In this document: one piece after another, positions 45,272 to 55,709 of the stretch
Layout: each line of letters begins with the position of its first letter
Position numbering within the stretch: position 1 is the first letter of the stretch
NCBI RefSeq assembly: GCF_000745975.1
Contig: NZ_JQKJ01000002.1
Coordinates: 281,803-345,802 of the forward strand
DNA length: 64,000 nt
Direction: 5' to 3'
Origin: Desulfobacter vibrioformis DSM 8776
Lineage (GTDB): Bacteria; Desulfobacterota; Desulfobacteria; Desulfobacterales; Desulfobacteraceae
Notes under the pieces: generated by a model
What the model was told of the DNA's origin: nothing
What the model saw: only the letters and a program-made list of their open reading frames with translations
The model's database searches: none
Translations under genes and position numbers: made by a program

Positions 45272-46981
45272 TCAGACCGACGCTTTGGTTTTTTCCAGCA
45301 AATCATTAAGTAACTGCCCTGCTTTTTCGATATAAGATCCCGGTAAAAGGTCTGCCATGGCCTTGCCGTTTGCAAAGTGCATAAGCATGGCCTGGGCAAA
45401 ATACCTGTTGGTCATCAGAAACTGGGTGAAATGAGGCACCTTGGGCCTGGGCTTGGCAATGATATAGGTATCAAAAAATGTCCGGTAAAATTCCCTTTGG
45501 GGCCGGTAATGGACGGCAAAAGCCTGAAGCCGTCTACTGATTTCGGGAATGGCATCCTTGGGCGGTATTTTTTTGCCGGCATATTCTTCAAGGGGAAAAA
45601 AACTTTTTTCCATAAGTACGGACCGTATGCGGATCATGATCTCCCGGTCCTTGTCATGGGTCACGTCACAAACCATGTCACAAAGACTCAAAACCGCTTC
45701 CAAGGATTCAAGATCGGTTTTAAGAATCAATGCGATATACGCGATTTTTACATCCTCTTTTTCATGCGTAAACTGGGACTGATCCGGATCAAGGTTTTCA
45801 ATGGCCCGCCGGATTTCAAACAATGCCCTTTCCACCCGTTCCAGATCGGCACGGGTGTTGCTTTTTTCCATGGACACCTGCCTAATTTTATCTGCAAGCG
45901 CCTTGAACATCAGTTGAAAAAGATCATTCACAGGGGCCTGAAATTCCGGGGTATGGGTAAATTCCCGGCAGAACCGCGTGATGTGGGGTACGCTGAATAG
46001 GATATTCATTCTATACCGCAGGGCGGAGATAGCTGTCTGGTGCGGCATTTCCCCCTGTTCAAGCGCTTTGGGCCATACTTCGAAAAACAGCCACTGCATA
46101 TTTTGCCTGAGCTTGGAAAATGTATCGCCGATGATGGATTTGGAAGGAAGGTCCAGAATCTGATGCAGCTGGTAAGTCATGGCCAGGAACCGGTCTATTT
46201 TTTTTAACACACCATAGATGACGGTATCCAGCCTATCCATGGACTTGAAGTACTCTTTTTTGTTTTCCTGGTTGGATACGGTCCGGGCACGCGTATAAAG
46301 CAATTTGGTAAAGATCTCGTTGTGGCCGTCGATCTCTTGCCGGGATTTACTGATGATGGACACCAGGGTTGTTTTTTCCATGCGCGGCAGTCTGGCACCG
46401 GCCAGCCGGCAGATCAGGTCTGCGTCATTGATATCCTGGATGTATTCAAACCAGGGCTTGTCCTGTGCCAGGCTGAAAATAAGCCCTTTCAGGGTGTTGG
46501 ATACAAGGTGTTTATAATCCCTGCCCGCTGTGCTTTGTTTGATAATGGACTGCATATCAGGGTTAAGCAGGCTGTCGTCCTGGCTTCCTATATTGGTTTT
46601 TACCAGATGAAAATAGGTAATGATGACATTGGTGGTGAGCAGTTCAATGGTGGTTTTATTGTCCGCCTCCTGGATGTCATTCTGGGAAATGCTGACCCCC
46701 AGATCAAATGAGACAGCCGGCAGATCAAAGATCAGTATTTTAAATAATGTACAAAGTTCCTCGATATACTGATTCGGCAGCACAAATTGCGCTTTTCCCA
46801 TTTCTTCAAGGAAAAAACGGGTAATTTTTTTGATGGGGACAAGGGGATAGCCGCGCTCGTCTTCAGGATATTTTTTTACAGGCGTCAGGCCTTCACCACC
46901 CCGGCGTATGATTTCCGGCATGTCATTGGTATACAGCCTGTCCCGGAACGTCTGAATTTTATTTTCGGTTAGTATTGTCAA
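45272..46981 (-). CDS. Conserved-looking helical protein of unknown function
   Basis: 569 residues that I do not recognise. It is predicted almost wholly alpha-helical, without a signal peptide, a membrane segment or Cys motifs. Notable stretches are FFLEEMGKAQFVLPNQYIEEL near residue 55, DLERVERALFEIRRAIENLD near 385 and HFTQFLMTNRYFAQAMLMHFANGK near the end. Its start overlaps the end of the DUF342 gene by 23 nt, so the two are translationally coupled. A role with the DUF342 protein, perhaps at the cell surface or the flagellar base, is only a guess. Confidence 0.75.
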   Translation of the reverse strand: MTILTENKIQTFRDRLYTNDMPEIIRRGGEGLTPVKKYPEDERGYPLVPIKKITRFFLEEMGKAQFVLPNQYIEELCTLFKILIFDLPAVSFDLGVSISQNDIQEADNKTTIELLTTNVIITYFHLVKTNIGSQDDSLLNPDMQSIIKQSTAGRDYKHLVSNTLKGLIFSLAQDKPWFEYIQDINDADLICRLAGARLPRMEKTTLVSIISKSRQEIDGHNEIFTKLLYTRARTVSNQENKKEYFKSMDRLDTVIYGVLKKIDRFLAMTYQLHQILDLPSKSIIGDTFSKLRQNMQWLFFEVWPKALEQGEMPHQTAISALRYRMNILFSVPHITRFCREFTHTPEFQAPVNDLFQLMFKALADKIRQVSMEKSNTRADLERVERALFEIRRAIENLDPDQSQFTHEKEDVKIAYIALILKTDLESLEAVLSLCDMVCDVTHDKDREIMIRIRSVLMEKSFFPLEEYAGKKIPPKDAIPEISRRLQAFAVHYRPQREFYRTFFDTYIIAKPRPKVPHFTQFLMTNRYFAQAMLMHFANGKAMADLLPGSYIEKAGQLLNDLLEKTKASV

Positions 46982-49004
46982 CGATGTCTATTCCCGATGC
47001 CGTGTCGCCACCGGTGGTGACACGGGTCTGAAAAATTTTTACATTATTTCTGATCTCAAGAATTTCCATTGATACATCCGGACCGTTTATCATGGTTCCC
47101 GGAATGACCCGGCCTGAGACAACCGCCTGGGCCACCCCTGGATTGTGTTGCTTCCACTGGGTGAAATTGCCCTGTTCGCTTCTCAATTTTTCAAGGGTGT
47201 TTTCCAACTGGGCTGCTTCGACTTTAAATTTTTCTCTCTGGCTTTTTTTCTCTTCAATGCGGTCAAGCATCTGGTTCAGCTCTTTGTCTAAACGCACCAG
47301 CAATCGCTTGTTTACCTGGATCTGGGATTTAAGTCCGCGTGCAGAGGAAGCACCCGGGCTTTTTGACAACAAAAAATTTTCCTGCCTTGCATGATCGATT
47401 TCGTGAACCAGTCTCAACGTATTTGCTGTTCTACGAAAAATTTCTTTAGACAGGGAATCCAGCTCTTCATGGATCTTTTCCTGCCTTTCCATGATGTGTT
47501 CAATTTGGTTCGAGATACTTTTCAGTTCCCGGTCAGTAAAGGTGTCAACACCAAAGGTAACGATGTTAGGCACAGATTTTTCAGTGCCCAGATGCTGGGC
47601 AAAAAGCCCTTTGTTGCAGGTGATGTCCGAAGAGATAATTTCACCGGTTTTGATCATTACCGCACCGGAGGTGATGATCCGGCTGTCCAGAATCTCTTTG
47701 TCCACGAAGAGGTTGCCCAGGCAGTAAATAGTGGCGTTCTGTACAAACCCTATGCTGACATTGCCCCGGGCATATACATTGCCGCTGATCATCCCGTTGG
47801 AAACCGTAACATCCCCTGTGGCATGGATTTTTCCGCCGTCCACCGTGCCGACATGGATCACATGGCCCATGGCTTTGAATCCGGCCTTGAGTGTACCTTT
47901 GATGACGATATCTCCGTTGTAATTAATGTTACCGGTTTCGAAACTTACATCCGTGGGCACGGTAAAGGTACCGCGTATCTGAATTTTGCCGGATTGATCA
48001 AGTGACGGGGTGCCGCTGATTTGGGCATATGCTTCAAGGCCGCCGGAAGCGCAGACAACCCCTGTGCCGGATTTCAGGGGCCGGTCAGCCACGGCAGGGC
48101 CAGGAATAACCTGGTCAAAAACATTTCTTCCCTCACTGGCTTCAGTCATAGGGAATTTTTTTGCCAGCAGACACCCTTTTTTCACCCAGGGGATAGGGCC
48201 TCTGTCTTTGAAATCCATGTTGCCGTCTTCATCAATGCCCACTGCCTTGAGAGGGTCTGTGTCGAAAAAATATTCGATCCTGGCATTTTTACCCGGTACG
48301 GGATCAGTTCCCTTCGCTATCCGGAACGGACGGGTCCTGAATTCCGAAGAAGCGATGAATTTTTCCACCTCAAATGGTTCAACCAGGCCGTAAACAATGC
48401 CGTTATCCTCGAGCTGTTCCATGATTTCAGCGGCAGTCACCGTGTCTTTAAACTTACCGGTTTTTCTTATAAATGCCGTCATACCGGAGACATCAACTTC
48501 CAGCATCACGCCACAGGCAAGCTCCCTGGTCAGCGAGTAATCTATCTGTTCCGCCCCAGGCTGTTCCGCCCCAGGATCTGCCAAAGGCTTGGATGCCCGG
48601 GCAGGGCCCTGGGCGGGCTGCACTTTTCGAAGCGGCTGTATAATCTCCTGGTACTGTTCCTGGGTAAGTGTCTGGTCTTGTACCCATATTTTACCAATAA
48701 ACTCGGGTTGTCTGTTTTCCGCGATTTTTTTTTTCTGCCGGGCCATTTCCTGGAGGAACTGTTCTTTGCTGGCAAACCCTAGGTCAACGGCACTGTTTCC
48801 GAATACCTGACTTTTCTGGATGATTTTTAACGCAGAATAGGTGGCCAGAAGCGCTTTCATTTGCTTGTCGGTAAGAATATTTTCCTTTTCAAAATAGTTC
48901 TTTAATGCAAGATCAAGGTTGTCTGCGCCGCGACATGCTTCCAGGGCTTGTGAGCACTGAGCCTTTGTAATGAATTTTTTCTGTAGGGCAAGTTTTTCAA
49001 GCAT
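46959..49004 (-). CDS. DUF342 (FapA-like) protein with N-terminal helical extension
   Basis: About 681 residues from the ATG at 49004 (the frame stays open to 49070). A helical N-terminal region of about 170 residues is followed by the FapA start (VSGMTAFIRKTG, ITAAEIM-type block). The right-handed beta-helix typical of DUF342 comes next (GDIVIKGTLKAGFKAMGHV, GDVTVSNGMISGNVYARGNV, with repeated Gly-x-(V/I)). A long coiled coil follows (about 510-630). The related FapA is linked to flagellar or polar assembly in some bacteria. The precise job here is unknown. Confidence 0.85.
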   Translation of the reverse strand: MLEKLALQKKFITKAQCSQALEACRGADNLDLALKNYFEKENILTDKQMKALLATYSALKIIQKSQVFGNSAVDLGFASKEQFLQEMARQKKKIAENRQPEFIGKIWVQDQTLTQEQYQEIIQPLRKVQPAQGPARASKPLADPGAEQPGAEQIDYSLTRELACGVMLEVDVSGMTAFIRKTGKFKDTVTAAEIMEQLEDNGIVYGLVEPFEVEKFIASSEFRTRPFRIAKGTDPVPGKNARIEYFFDTDPLKAVGIDEDGNMDFKDRGPIPWVKKGCLLAKKFPMTEASEGRNVFDQVIPGPAVADRPLKSGTGVVCASGGLEAYAQISGTPSLDQSGKIQIRGTFTVPTDVSFETGNINYNGDIVIKGTLKAGFKAMGHVIHVGTVDGGKIHATGDVTVSNGMISGNVYARGNVSIGFVQNATIYCLGNLFVDKEILDSRIITSGAVMIKTGEIISSDITCNKGLFAQHLGTEKSVPNIVTFGVDTFTDRELKSISNQIEHIMERQEKIHEELDSLSKEIFRRTANTLRLVHEIDHARQENFLLSKSPGASSARGLKSQIQVNKRLLVRLDKELNQMLDRIEEKKSQREKFKVEAAQLENTLEKLRSEQGNFTQWKQHNPGVAQAVVSGRVIPGTMINGPDVSMEILEIRNNVKIFQTRVTTGGDTASGIDIVDNTNRK

Positions 49005-49294
49005 ATAGATCGTCTTTAAAAGGAGATTACCATATTGCTGCGGTATCCTGAGGTATCCCAAGGACCACAATTTCTGCTCAATTTATTTCATCTGTGATCC
49101 TAACCATCCTGCAACCAAAAACTGCGCCTTTTACCAAGATTCACCCAAGACGGGATTAAATATTGCTATTGTGGCGCATCAAAGGTAAAACTTCAAGAAA
49201 AAATAAAATATCCCCTAAGCTTTGGATGGATTCAGGGCTATTTTTCAGGCATAAAGGATGCATTCTAAACGGTAACACCAAGGAGGGTTCTACA

Positions 49295-50392
49295 TTGGAA
49301 AGCTACAGCATTGAATCAAACAAGAAAAAAAGCAGGCTTCCGGCCCGGCTGGATTTCCTCCAAAGTGCCACCGGTCTTGTTCTGGGGCTGTTCGTGTGGG
49401 TGCATATCGGTTTGGACGCCAGTATCATCATGGGCCCAGACGCCTTTACCTGGGTGTCCAAAAACATGGAACTGGCATTTTTGTCCGACACCGGGCACGG
49501 ATACCCCATTGCCGTATTTTTCGCCGTGTTCGTTGTGTTTACCTTGTTTATACTCCATGCCCTGCTGGGCATGAGGAAATTTCCCAATTCCTGGAAACAG
49601 CACCGCATCATGAAAGACCAGATGGCCATGATGAAGCATCAGGATACCAATTTATGGTATATCCAGATCCTGACCGGTTTTATCATGTTTTTTGCCGGTT
49701 CTGTTCATCTTTACACCATGCTTACCCATCCGGGGTCCATTGATCCCTATCTGTGCGCCGACAGAGTGGTGTCGGACAATATGTGGTTTGTCTACCTGAT
49801 TCTGCTGGTGGCTGTGGCGCTTCACGGCAACATCGGCCTTTACCGGCTGTGCATGAAATGGGGCTGGTTCCAGGGGACTGATTACCAACGCGGCCGGGAA
49901 ATTCGGGCGAAACTCAAAAATCTGAGAAACAAGCTGATCATTGTTTTTCTGTCTGTGGGACTTCTGGCTCTTCTGGTCTTTGCGATTATCGACCTGCGCC
50001 ATAAAGGCAGCGAACCCAATCAGCCCTCCTACGCAACCCAGACCCATGAGACTGAGCCCGTAACAGTGGAAGAAGCACCTGAAGAGGCATCCGAAGCCGA
50101 ATCAGTCCATGGGCAAGCCGCGCCTGAAGCCGACCTAGTGAATGAACAAGCTGAGCCCCTTATCGAAGAAACCGTGATCCATGACAACGCGCCCGCTGTT
50201 CAGGAATCTGAACCTGCCCATGAAGACCCACCGGGTGATCAGGAAGCCGTCCGGAAAGACGCTGCAGATAATGATGAACCTGCCCATGAAGCGCCCCGCC
50301 AGGACGCCGGATCTTCGGAGTCCGAAGAACAGGCCTCCGAAGGGGACGCCCACCACATTGAAGGCGGTCATGGTCCAGCAGAAACACTCTAA
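49295..50392 (+). CDS. Succinate dehydrogenase/fumarate reductase cytochrome b subunit with acidic tail
   Basis: About 365 residues from a TTG at 49295, chosen because GGAGGG stands 7 nt upstream; the open frame starts at 49163. It is the 5-helix diheme (B-type) cytochrome b. FLQSATGLVLGLFVWVHIGLD holds one heme His, and other helices include AVFFAVFVVFTLFILHALLGM, ILTGFIMFFAGSVHLYTM and WFVYLILLVAVALHGNIGLYR. After the last helix comes a tail of about 135 residues rich in E, P, A and H, with repeats of EPAHE. Such a tail is unusual. Confidence 0.92.
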   Translation: MESYSIESNKKKSRLPARLDFLQSATGLVLGLFVWVHIGLDASIIMGPDAFTWVSKNMELAFLSDTGHGYPIAVFFAVFVVFTLFILHALLGMRKFPNSWKQHRIMKDQMAMMKHQDTNLWYIQILTGFIMFFAGSVHLYTMLTHPGSIDPYLCADRVVSDNMWFVYLILLVAVALHGNIGLYRLCMKWGWFQGTDYQRGREIRAKLKNLRNKLIIVFLSVGLLALLVFAIIDLRHKGSEPNQPSYATQTHETEPVTVEEAPEEASEAESVHGQAAPEADLVNEQAEPLIEETVIHDNAPAVQESEPAHEDPPGDQEAVRKDAADNDEPAHEAPRQDAGSSESEEQASEGDAHHIEGGHGPAETL

Positions 50393-50407
50393 AAAAGGGA
50401 AAGCCCA

Positions 50408-52378
50408 ATGAATATCATATATACGGATTCACTCATTATCGGCGGCGGCCTGGCAGGGCTTCGCGTGGCCATTGCAGTCAAGCAACGGGGCTATGATTCC
50501 ATTATCCTGTCCCTGATACCTGCCAAACGGTCTCACTCTGCCGCTGCCCAGGGGGGCATGCAGGCAAGCCTTGGCGCCTGCGTCAAAGGCGAAGGGGATG
50601 ATGAAGATATCCACTTTGCAGATACGGTTAAAGGGTCTGACTGGGGATGTGACCAGGATGTCGCCAGAATGTTTGTTAACACGGCCCCCAAAGCCATCCG
50701 CCAGCTCTCTGCCTGGGGTGTTCCCTGGTCCAGGATCAGGGGCGGTGACAAGGACATCATTGTTAATGGCAAAAAGGCGACCATCACCGAAAAACATGAG
50801 GCCCACGGCCTGATCACAGCCCGGGATTTCGGCGGCACCCAAAAATGGCGCACCTGTTTCACCGCCGACGGTACCGGCCACGCCATGCTCTATGCCATGG
50901 GCAACAAGGCCATCCAGATGGACATCCCTGTCCATGAAAGAAAAGAGGCCATTGCCCTGATTCACGAACACGGCGTGTGCCACGGTGCCGTGGTCCGGGA
51001 TCTGATCACCGGCAAACTGATCGCCTATATTGCCAAGGCCACCACCATTGCCACGGGCGGCTTTGGCAGGCTTTATGCCGTTTCCACCAATGCCGTGATC
51101 TGTGAAGGCATTGGCTGCGCCATTGCCCTGGAAACCGGTATTGCCACCCTGGGGAATATGGAAGCGGTTCAGTTTCATCCCACCGGTATTTTGCCGGTGG
51201 GTATTCTGGCCTCCGAAGGGTGCCGGGGGGACGGTGGCCTGCTTCTGGATAAGGACGGTTACCGGTTCATGCCCGACTACGAGCCCGAAAAAAAAGAACT
51301 GGCCTCCCGTGACGTTGTGTCCCGGCGCATGACCGAGCACATGCGAAAGGGCAAAGGGGTCCAGTCCCCCTACGGTGAGCATCTCTGGCTGGACATCACC
51401 CTTCTGGGGCGCAAGCATATTGAGAAGAATCTGCGTGAGATCAAAGAGATCTGCGAATATTTCCTGGGCATTGATCCGGTTTCGGAATACATTCCTGTAA
51501 GACCCACCCAGCACTACTCCATGGGCGGGGTCAGAACCAAGGCCACGGGCGAAAGCCCGACCCTCAAGGGGCTGTTTTCGGCCGGTGAAGCCGCTTGCTG
51601 GGACTTGCACGGATTTAACCGCCTGGGTGGCAACTCTGTTGCTGAAACCGTTGTGGCCGGCATGATCGTGGGTGAATTTGTGGCTGACTATTGTGCGGCC
51701 AGCAGTCTGAAGATCTCCACCACCACCATTGAACACTTTGTGAACCGTGAGCAAAAAAATATTGGAGACCTGCTCACCCGGGCGTATGGAGAAAACCCCT
51801 TCGCGCTTAAAGCTGAGATGCAGAAAATTATGATGGACAAGGTGGGAATTTTTCGCAACGCATCGGATCTTGCGCAGGCTGTGGAAGCGCTCAAAAAGCT
51901 CAACCAGCGGGCAAAAAATATTGCCTTGCGTAACAAGACCTCTTCAGCCAGCCCCGAACTTGTGGAAGCCATCCGGGTGCCCAAAATGATCAAATTGGCC
52001 CAGTGTGTGGCCTATGGCGCCATGCTGAGAACCGAAAGCCGCGGGGCCCATGCCCGGGAAGATTTCCCGGAAAGAAACGACCGCGACTGGCTCAAACGCA
52101 CCCTCACCTCCTGGACGGACGACAACGCAGATCTGCCGGACATCACCTATGAAGCACTGGATGTCATGAAGATGGAACTGCCGCCGGGTTCCAGGGGATA
52201 TGGTGCGGACAAGACCATTGTTCATCCGGATACGGAAAAACGCGTGGCCCGGATCCAGGAGATCAAAAAGGCCAATAAAAAGGCAGACCGCTTCGAAATG
52301 CAGGAGCTGCTTAATCCCACGTCCATTCCGGAAAAATTTAAAGGCAAAAACGAACGTATCGGCAGGGGGTATAAATAA
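50408..52378 (+). CDS. Succinate dehydrogenase/fumarate reductase flavoprotein subunit
   Basis: 656 residues. FAD binding by [20 protein letters not shown], with [16 protein letters not shown] carrying the His that usually binds FAD covalently. Catalytic region [21 protein letters not shown], and the C-terminal FAD closure [23 protein letters not shown]. With the cytochrome b and iron-sulfur subunits it interconverts succinate and fumarate, coupled to menaquinone. The direction is not fixed by sequence. Its stop shares one base with the start of the next gene. Confidence 0.96.
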   Translation: MNIIYTDSLIIGGGLAGLRVAIAVKQRGYDSIILSLIPAKRSHSAAAQGGMQASLGACVKGEGDDEDIHFADTVKGSDWGCDQDVARMFVNTAPKAIRQLSAWGVPWSRIRGGDKDIIVNGKKATITEKHEAHGLITARDFGGTQKWRTCFTADGTGHAMLYAMGNKAIQMDIPVHERKEAIALIHEHGVCHGAVVRDLITGKLIAYIAKATTIATGGFGRLYAVSTNAVICEGIGCAIALETGIATLGNMEAVQFHPTGILPVGILASEGCRGDGGLLLDKDGYRFMPDYEPEKKELASRDVVSRRMTEHMRKGKGVQSPYGEHLWLDITLLGRKHIEKNLREIKEICEYFLGIDPVSEYIPVRPTQHYSMGGVRTKATGESPTLKGLFSAGEAACWDLHGFNRLGGNSVAETVVAGMIVGEFVADYCAASSLKISTTTIEHFVNREQKNIGDLLTRAYGENPFALKAEMQKIMMDKVGIFRNASDLAQAVEALKKLNQRAKNIALRNKTSSASPELVEAIRVPKMIKLAQCVAYGAMLRTESRGAHAREDFPERNDRDWLKRTLTSWTDDNADLPDITYEALDVMKMELPPGSRGYGADKTIVHPDTEKRVARIQEIKKANKKADRFEMQELLNPTSIPEKFKGKNERIGRGYK

Positions 52379-53112
52379 TGAGCCCGCAAGAAAGAATTTT
52401 AAAATTTGAGATATTTCGGTACAACCCTCAGAAAAGCGGCGATGCACCGCGCATGGTAACCTATGAGGTCACCGAAACCCCGGGGATGAGCATTTTCATT
52501 GCATTAAACGAGATCAGGGAAATTCAGGACCCCTCGTTGCAGTTTGACTTCGTCTGCCGGGCCGGGATCTGCGGCTCCTGCGGCATGGTGATCAACGGCA
52601 AACCTGATCTGGCCTGCCGGACCCTGACATCAAAATTTGAGAATGGAGAGATTACCCTGCTGCCTCTGCCCGGGTTTGAACTCATCGGTGATCTGTCCGT
52701 GAACACGGGCAAATTCATGCAGGCCATGAGCAAACGGGTGGAATCCTGGATCCATGATATTGAAACTGACGATATGGATTTCAACAAACTGGAAGCGCGC
52801 ATGGATCCCGATATCATGGATGAGGTATATGAGATGGAACGCTGCGTGGAGTGCGGGTGCTGCGTGTCTGCCTGCGCCACAAAACGTATGCGGCCGGATT
52901 TTCTGTCCGCCGTAGGGTTCATGCGCCTGGCCCGGTTTTATCTGGATCCCAGGGACAAACGGACCGATGAAGAATTTTACGAGATCATCGGTGATGACGA
53001 CGGGGTGTTTGGCTGCATGACCCTTCTGGGATGCGAGGATCACTGCCCCAAGAATCTGCCTCTCCAGACCCAGATTGCATTTTTAAGACGCAGGATGGCT
53101 ATGGTGAACTAG
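52378..53112 (+). CDS. Succinate dehydrogenase/fumarate reductase iron-sulfur subunit
   Basis: 244 residues. [2Fe-2S] ligands in CRAGICGSCGMVINGKPDLAC near residue 60, and the two further clusters in CVECGCCVSAC and CMTLLGCEDHCP. It relays electrons between flavin and heme/quinone. It overlaps the flavoprotein stop by one base (TAATG), so the three genes are one operon. The next gene, class I fumarase, follows after 150 nt and completes a TCA-cycle block. Confidence 0.97.
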   Translation: MSPQERILKFEIFRYNPQKSGDAPRMVTYEVTETPGMSIFIALNEIREIQDPSLQFDFVCRAGICGSCGMVINGKPDLACRTLTSKFENGEITLLPLPGFELIGDLSVNTGKFMQAMSKRVESWIHDIETDDMDFNKLEARMDPDIMDEVYEMERCVECGCCVSACATKRMRPDFLSAVGFMRLARFYLDPRDKRTDEEFYEIIGDDDGVFGCMTLLGCEDHCPKNLPLQTQIAFLRRRMAMVN

Positions 53113-53261
53113 GAACCCGGAAAAACAGAAAAGAAAATTGGACAATTTGTCCGGACTTTTATATTAAATATTTCAAATAATGTCGGCAGGCAGCAAAAGT
53201 TTAAGATATGCTGCTTGTCAGATCTTCTAAACAGAGGGACAAACTAAAAAGGGATAAGCGA

Positions 53262-54869
53262 ATGGAATTTAATTATGAACCCATGTTTCCACTGAAAAAA
53301 GATGCAACGCAATACCGCCTGTTAACCAAGGATCATGTCCGGGTCAGGGAATTTGAAGGCCGGGATGTCGTCATGGTGGAGCCTGTTGCATTGACTCTGC
53401 TGGCCAATGCTGCGTTTAAGGATGTGGCTCATCTTTACCGGGCCGGACATCTTGAGCAGGTGCGGGCTGTGATTGATGACCCAGAAAGTTCCGACAATGA
53501 CCGCTATGTGGCCCTGGAACTTTTGAAAAACGCTGTAATTTCGGCTGAGAAGGTCTATCCCATGTGCCAGGACACCGGCACCGCCATTATTATGGGCAAA
53601 AAAGGCCAGCAGATCTGGACTTGGTCCGATGATGAGTGCGAATTGTCCAAAGGCGCCTTTGAAGCCTATACAAAAAACAATTTGCGGTATTCCCAGAATG
53701 CCCCGCTCACCATGTACAAGGAAGTGAATACCAAAAATAATATGCCGGCCCAGGTGGAAATCGCTGCGGTCCAGGGTGATGAATACAACTTCCTGTTCAT
53801 GGCAAAAGGCGGCGGTTCTGCCAATAAAACAGCCCTGTTCCAGATGACCAAGGCCGTACTCAATACCGAAGAGAGCCTGATTAACTTCATGCTCAAGGAA
53901 ATGAAGCATTTAGGCACAGCCGCCTGTCCCCCCTATCACATTGCATTTGTCATTGGCGGAACCTCTGCGGAACTGAATCTCAAGGCTGTGAAACTGGCAT
54001 CGGCCCGTTACCTGGATACCCTGCCCACCCAGGGCAGCGAAACCGGCCATGCGTTCAGGGACATTGACCTTGAGCAAAAAGTTCTGGATCGGTCCAGGGA
54101 CTTAGGTCTTGGGGCACAGTTCGGCGGCAAATACTTTGCCCTGGATATCCGGGTCGTAAGGCTTCCCCGGCACGGGGCTTCCTGTCCCATCGGCATTGGC
54201 GTCTCATGTTCTGCTGACCGTCAGATCAAGGGTAAAATCACCCGGGACGGCGTGTTTCTGGAACAGCTGGTTGAAAACCCGGCAGAATATATGCCGGCCA
54301 GCGAACCTGAATTGGCGCCCGCTGTTGAGATAGATCTGAACCGGCCCATGGATGAAATCCGGGCTGAACTGACCAAGTATCCGGTATCCACCCGCCTCTC
54401 TTTGAGCGGAAAAATCATTGTGGCCAGGGACATTGCCCATTCCAAGTTCATGGAACGTTATGAAGCGGGCGATGGACTGCCCGATTACATTAAAAATCAC
54501 ATCATATATTATGCAGGGCCTGCAAAAACACCCGAAGGTGAAGCCTCCGGATCCTTCGGACCCACCACGGCCGGACGCATGGATCCCTATGTACCCATTT
54601 TCCAGAAAGAAGGGGCTTCCATGGTCATGCTGGCCAAGGGCAACCGGTCCCAGGTTGTCACCGATGCCTGCAAGACCTACGGCGGTTTTTATTTAGGTTC
54701 CCCTGGCGGTCCGGCTGCACGCCTGGGCAAGGACTTCATTAAAAAGGTCGAGCTGGTTGAATATGAAGAGCTTGGCATGGAAGCCGTTTGGATGATCACG
54801 GTGGAAAAGTTCCCTGCGTTTATCATTGTTGATGATAAAGGAAATGATTTTTTTGAAGGATTGGTATAA
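53262..54869 (+). CDS. Class I fumarate hydratase (iron-sulfur type)
   Basis: About 535 residues from the ATG at 53262 with GGGA upstream; the frame is open from 53208. The alpha half (to about 320) includes [17 protein letters not shown], and Cys residues near [20 protein letters not shown] and [20 protein letters not shown] suit the [4Fe-4S] cluster. The beta half follows, with [15 protein letters not shown] and [20 protein letters not shown]. It hydrates fumarate to malate and is oxygen-sensitive, as expected for an anaerobe. It lies right after the succinate dehydrogenase genes. Confidence 0.95.
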   Translation: MEFNYEPMFPLKKDATQYRLLTKDHVRVREFEGRDVVMVEPVALTLLANAAFKDVAHLYRAGHLEQVRAVIDDPESSDNDRYVALELLKNAVISAEKVYPMCQDTGTAIIMGKKGQQIWTWSDDECELSKGAFEAYTKNNLRYSQNAPLTMYKEVNTKNNMPAQVEIAAVQGDEYNFLFMAKGGGSANKTALFQMTKAVLNTEESLINFMLKEMKHLGTAACPPYHIAFVIGGTSAELNLKAVKLASARYLDTLPTQGSETGHAFRDIDLEQKVLDRSRDLGLGAQFGGKYFALDIRVVRLPRHGASCPIGIGVSCSADRQIKGKITRDGVFLEQLVENPAEYMPASEPELAPAVEIDLNRPMDEIRAELTKYPVSTRLSLSGKIIVARDIAHSKFMERYEAGDGLPDYIKNHIIYYAGPAKTPEGEASGSFGPTTAGRMDPYVPIFQKEGASMVMLAKGNRSQVVTDACKTYGGFYLGSPGGPAARLGKDFIKKVELVEYEELGMEAVWMITVEKFPAFIIVDDKGNDFFEGLV

Positions 54870-54936
54870 ATATTAATCTGATATTCGATCTGATTTTGTA
54901 GAAAAGTCTTTGTTTTTCCACAAAATCAAAAAAGTC

Positions 54937-54991
54937 AAACAGGACAGACAGCGGCTGCCGGATCTACTTGCGATGCCTGTCTGTCCTGTTT
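54937..54991. terminator. Long hairpin after the fumarase gene
   Basis: A 15-bp perfect stem (AAACAGGACAGACAG pairs with CTGTCTGTCCTGTTT) encloses a 25-nt loop, starting 68 nt after the stop. Only TTT follows, so termination efficiency is uncertain. A second, imperfect hairpin (GATTTTGT...ACAAAATC) lies just upstream of it. Confidence 0.55.
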
Positions 54992-55012
54992 CCATCTGGA
55001 CAGGGAAATTAA

Positions 55013-55525
55013 ATGGAAGTCATTCTGCTGATCGCCTCAACCGTGGACGGTAAGATTGCCCGGAATTCCAGCCAGTTCGTAAACTGGACCGGTAAAGCCG
55101 ATAAAAAATATTTTGTGGAACAGACCAAAAAGGCAGGTGTCATGATCATGGGATCAAAAACCTATGACACCATTGGCAAGCCCCTGCCCGGCCGCCTTAA
55201 TATCGTCATGACCCGGGATAAATCCAGACAAAGTGATCAGGACAACCTGGTATTTACGGATCTGTCCCCGGCCTTGATTCTTGAAGATCTTGCGCTTAGG
55301 GGGTATACCAGTGCGGCCTTGGTCGGCGGAGCCACCGTCAACGCATTGTTTGCCCGTGACAACCTGATCACCCAGGTACACCTGACCTTGGTGCCCAAGC
55401 TGTTTGGTTCAGGGTTGTCCATATTTGCCCCGCCTCTTGAACTTGACCTTAACCTGTCGTTCGAGTCCAGTCAGGATATCGAAGAGGGACATCTTCTACT
55501 TATTTATCGCGTGATAAACCCATGA
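55013..55525 (+). CDS. RibD C-terminal/dihydrofolate-reductase-like protein
   Basis: 170 residues of the DHFR fold. MEVILLIASTVDGKIARNSSQFVNWTG resembles the RibD/DHFR start, and ADKKYFVEQTKKAGVMIMGSKTYDTIGKPLPGR, SAALVGGATVNALF and HLTLVPKLFGSGL are the NADPH and substrate regions of the family. The substrate is unknown: such stand-alone proteins include flavin- and folate-pathway reductases. The stop overlaps the start of a 38-codon gene (ATGA). Confidence 0.87.
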   Translation: MEVILLIASTVDGKIARNSSQFVNWTGKADKKYFVEQTKKAGVMIMGSKTYDTIGKPLPGRLNIVMTRDKSRQSDQDNLVFTDLSPALILEDLALRGYTSAALVGGATVNALFARDNLITQVHLTLVPKLFGSGLSIFAPPLELDLNLSFESSQDIEEGHLLLIYRVINP

Positions 55526-55638
55526 AAAACAATACCGTCACAGAAAAGAAAAAAAACTTTATTATCCGCTTTTTTGAATGGATCGCAAAAGGGACCCAAA
55601 GGGCCAATCAACAGGGCTGTGGCCCCTGCAAATCCTGA
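55522..55638 (+). CDS. Putative 38-residue peptide coupled to the DHFR-like gene
   Basis: A short frame starting in an ATGA overlap with the preceding stop. It encodes a lysine-rich start, an amphipathic FIIRFFEWIAKGTQRA stretch and a C-terminal CGPCKS. I do not know a named family. The overlap and the ordered features (helix plus CxxC-like end) support translation. It may be a small membrane-associated peptide, as inference only. The pentaheme cytochrome gene starts 72 nt later. Confidence 0.45.
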   Translation: MKNNTVTEKKKNFIIRFFEWIAKGTQRANQQGCGPCKS

Positions 55639-55709
55639 ACGCCGAAAAAATGACCGGTCCGGCGGACTGGAGAGATTCTTAAAAATTCGGAAAAAAGGAG
55701 TATTCAATT

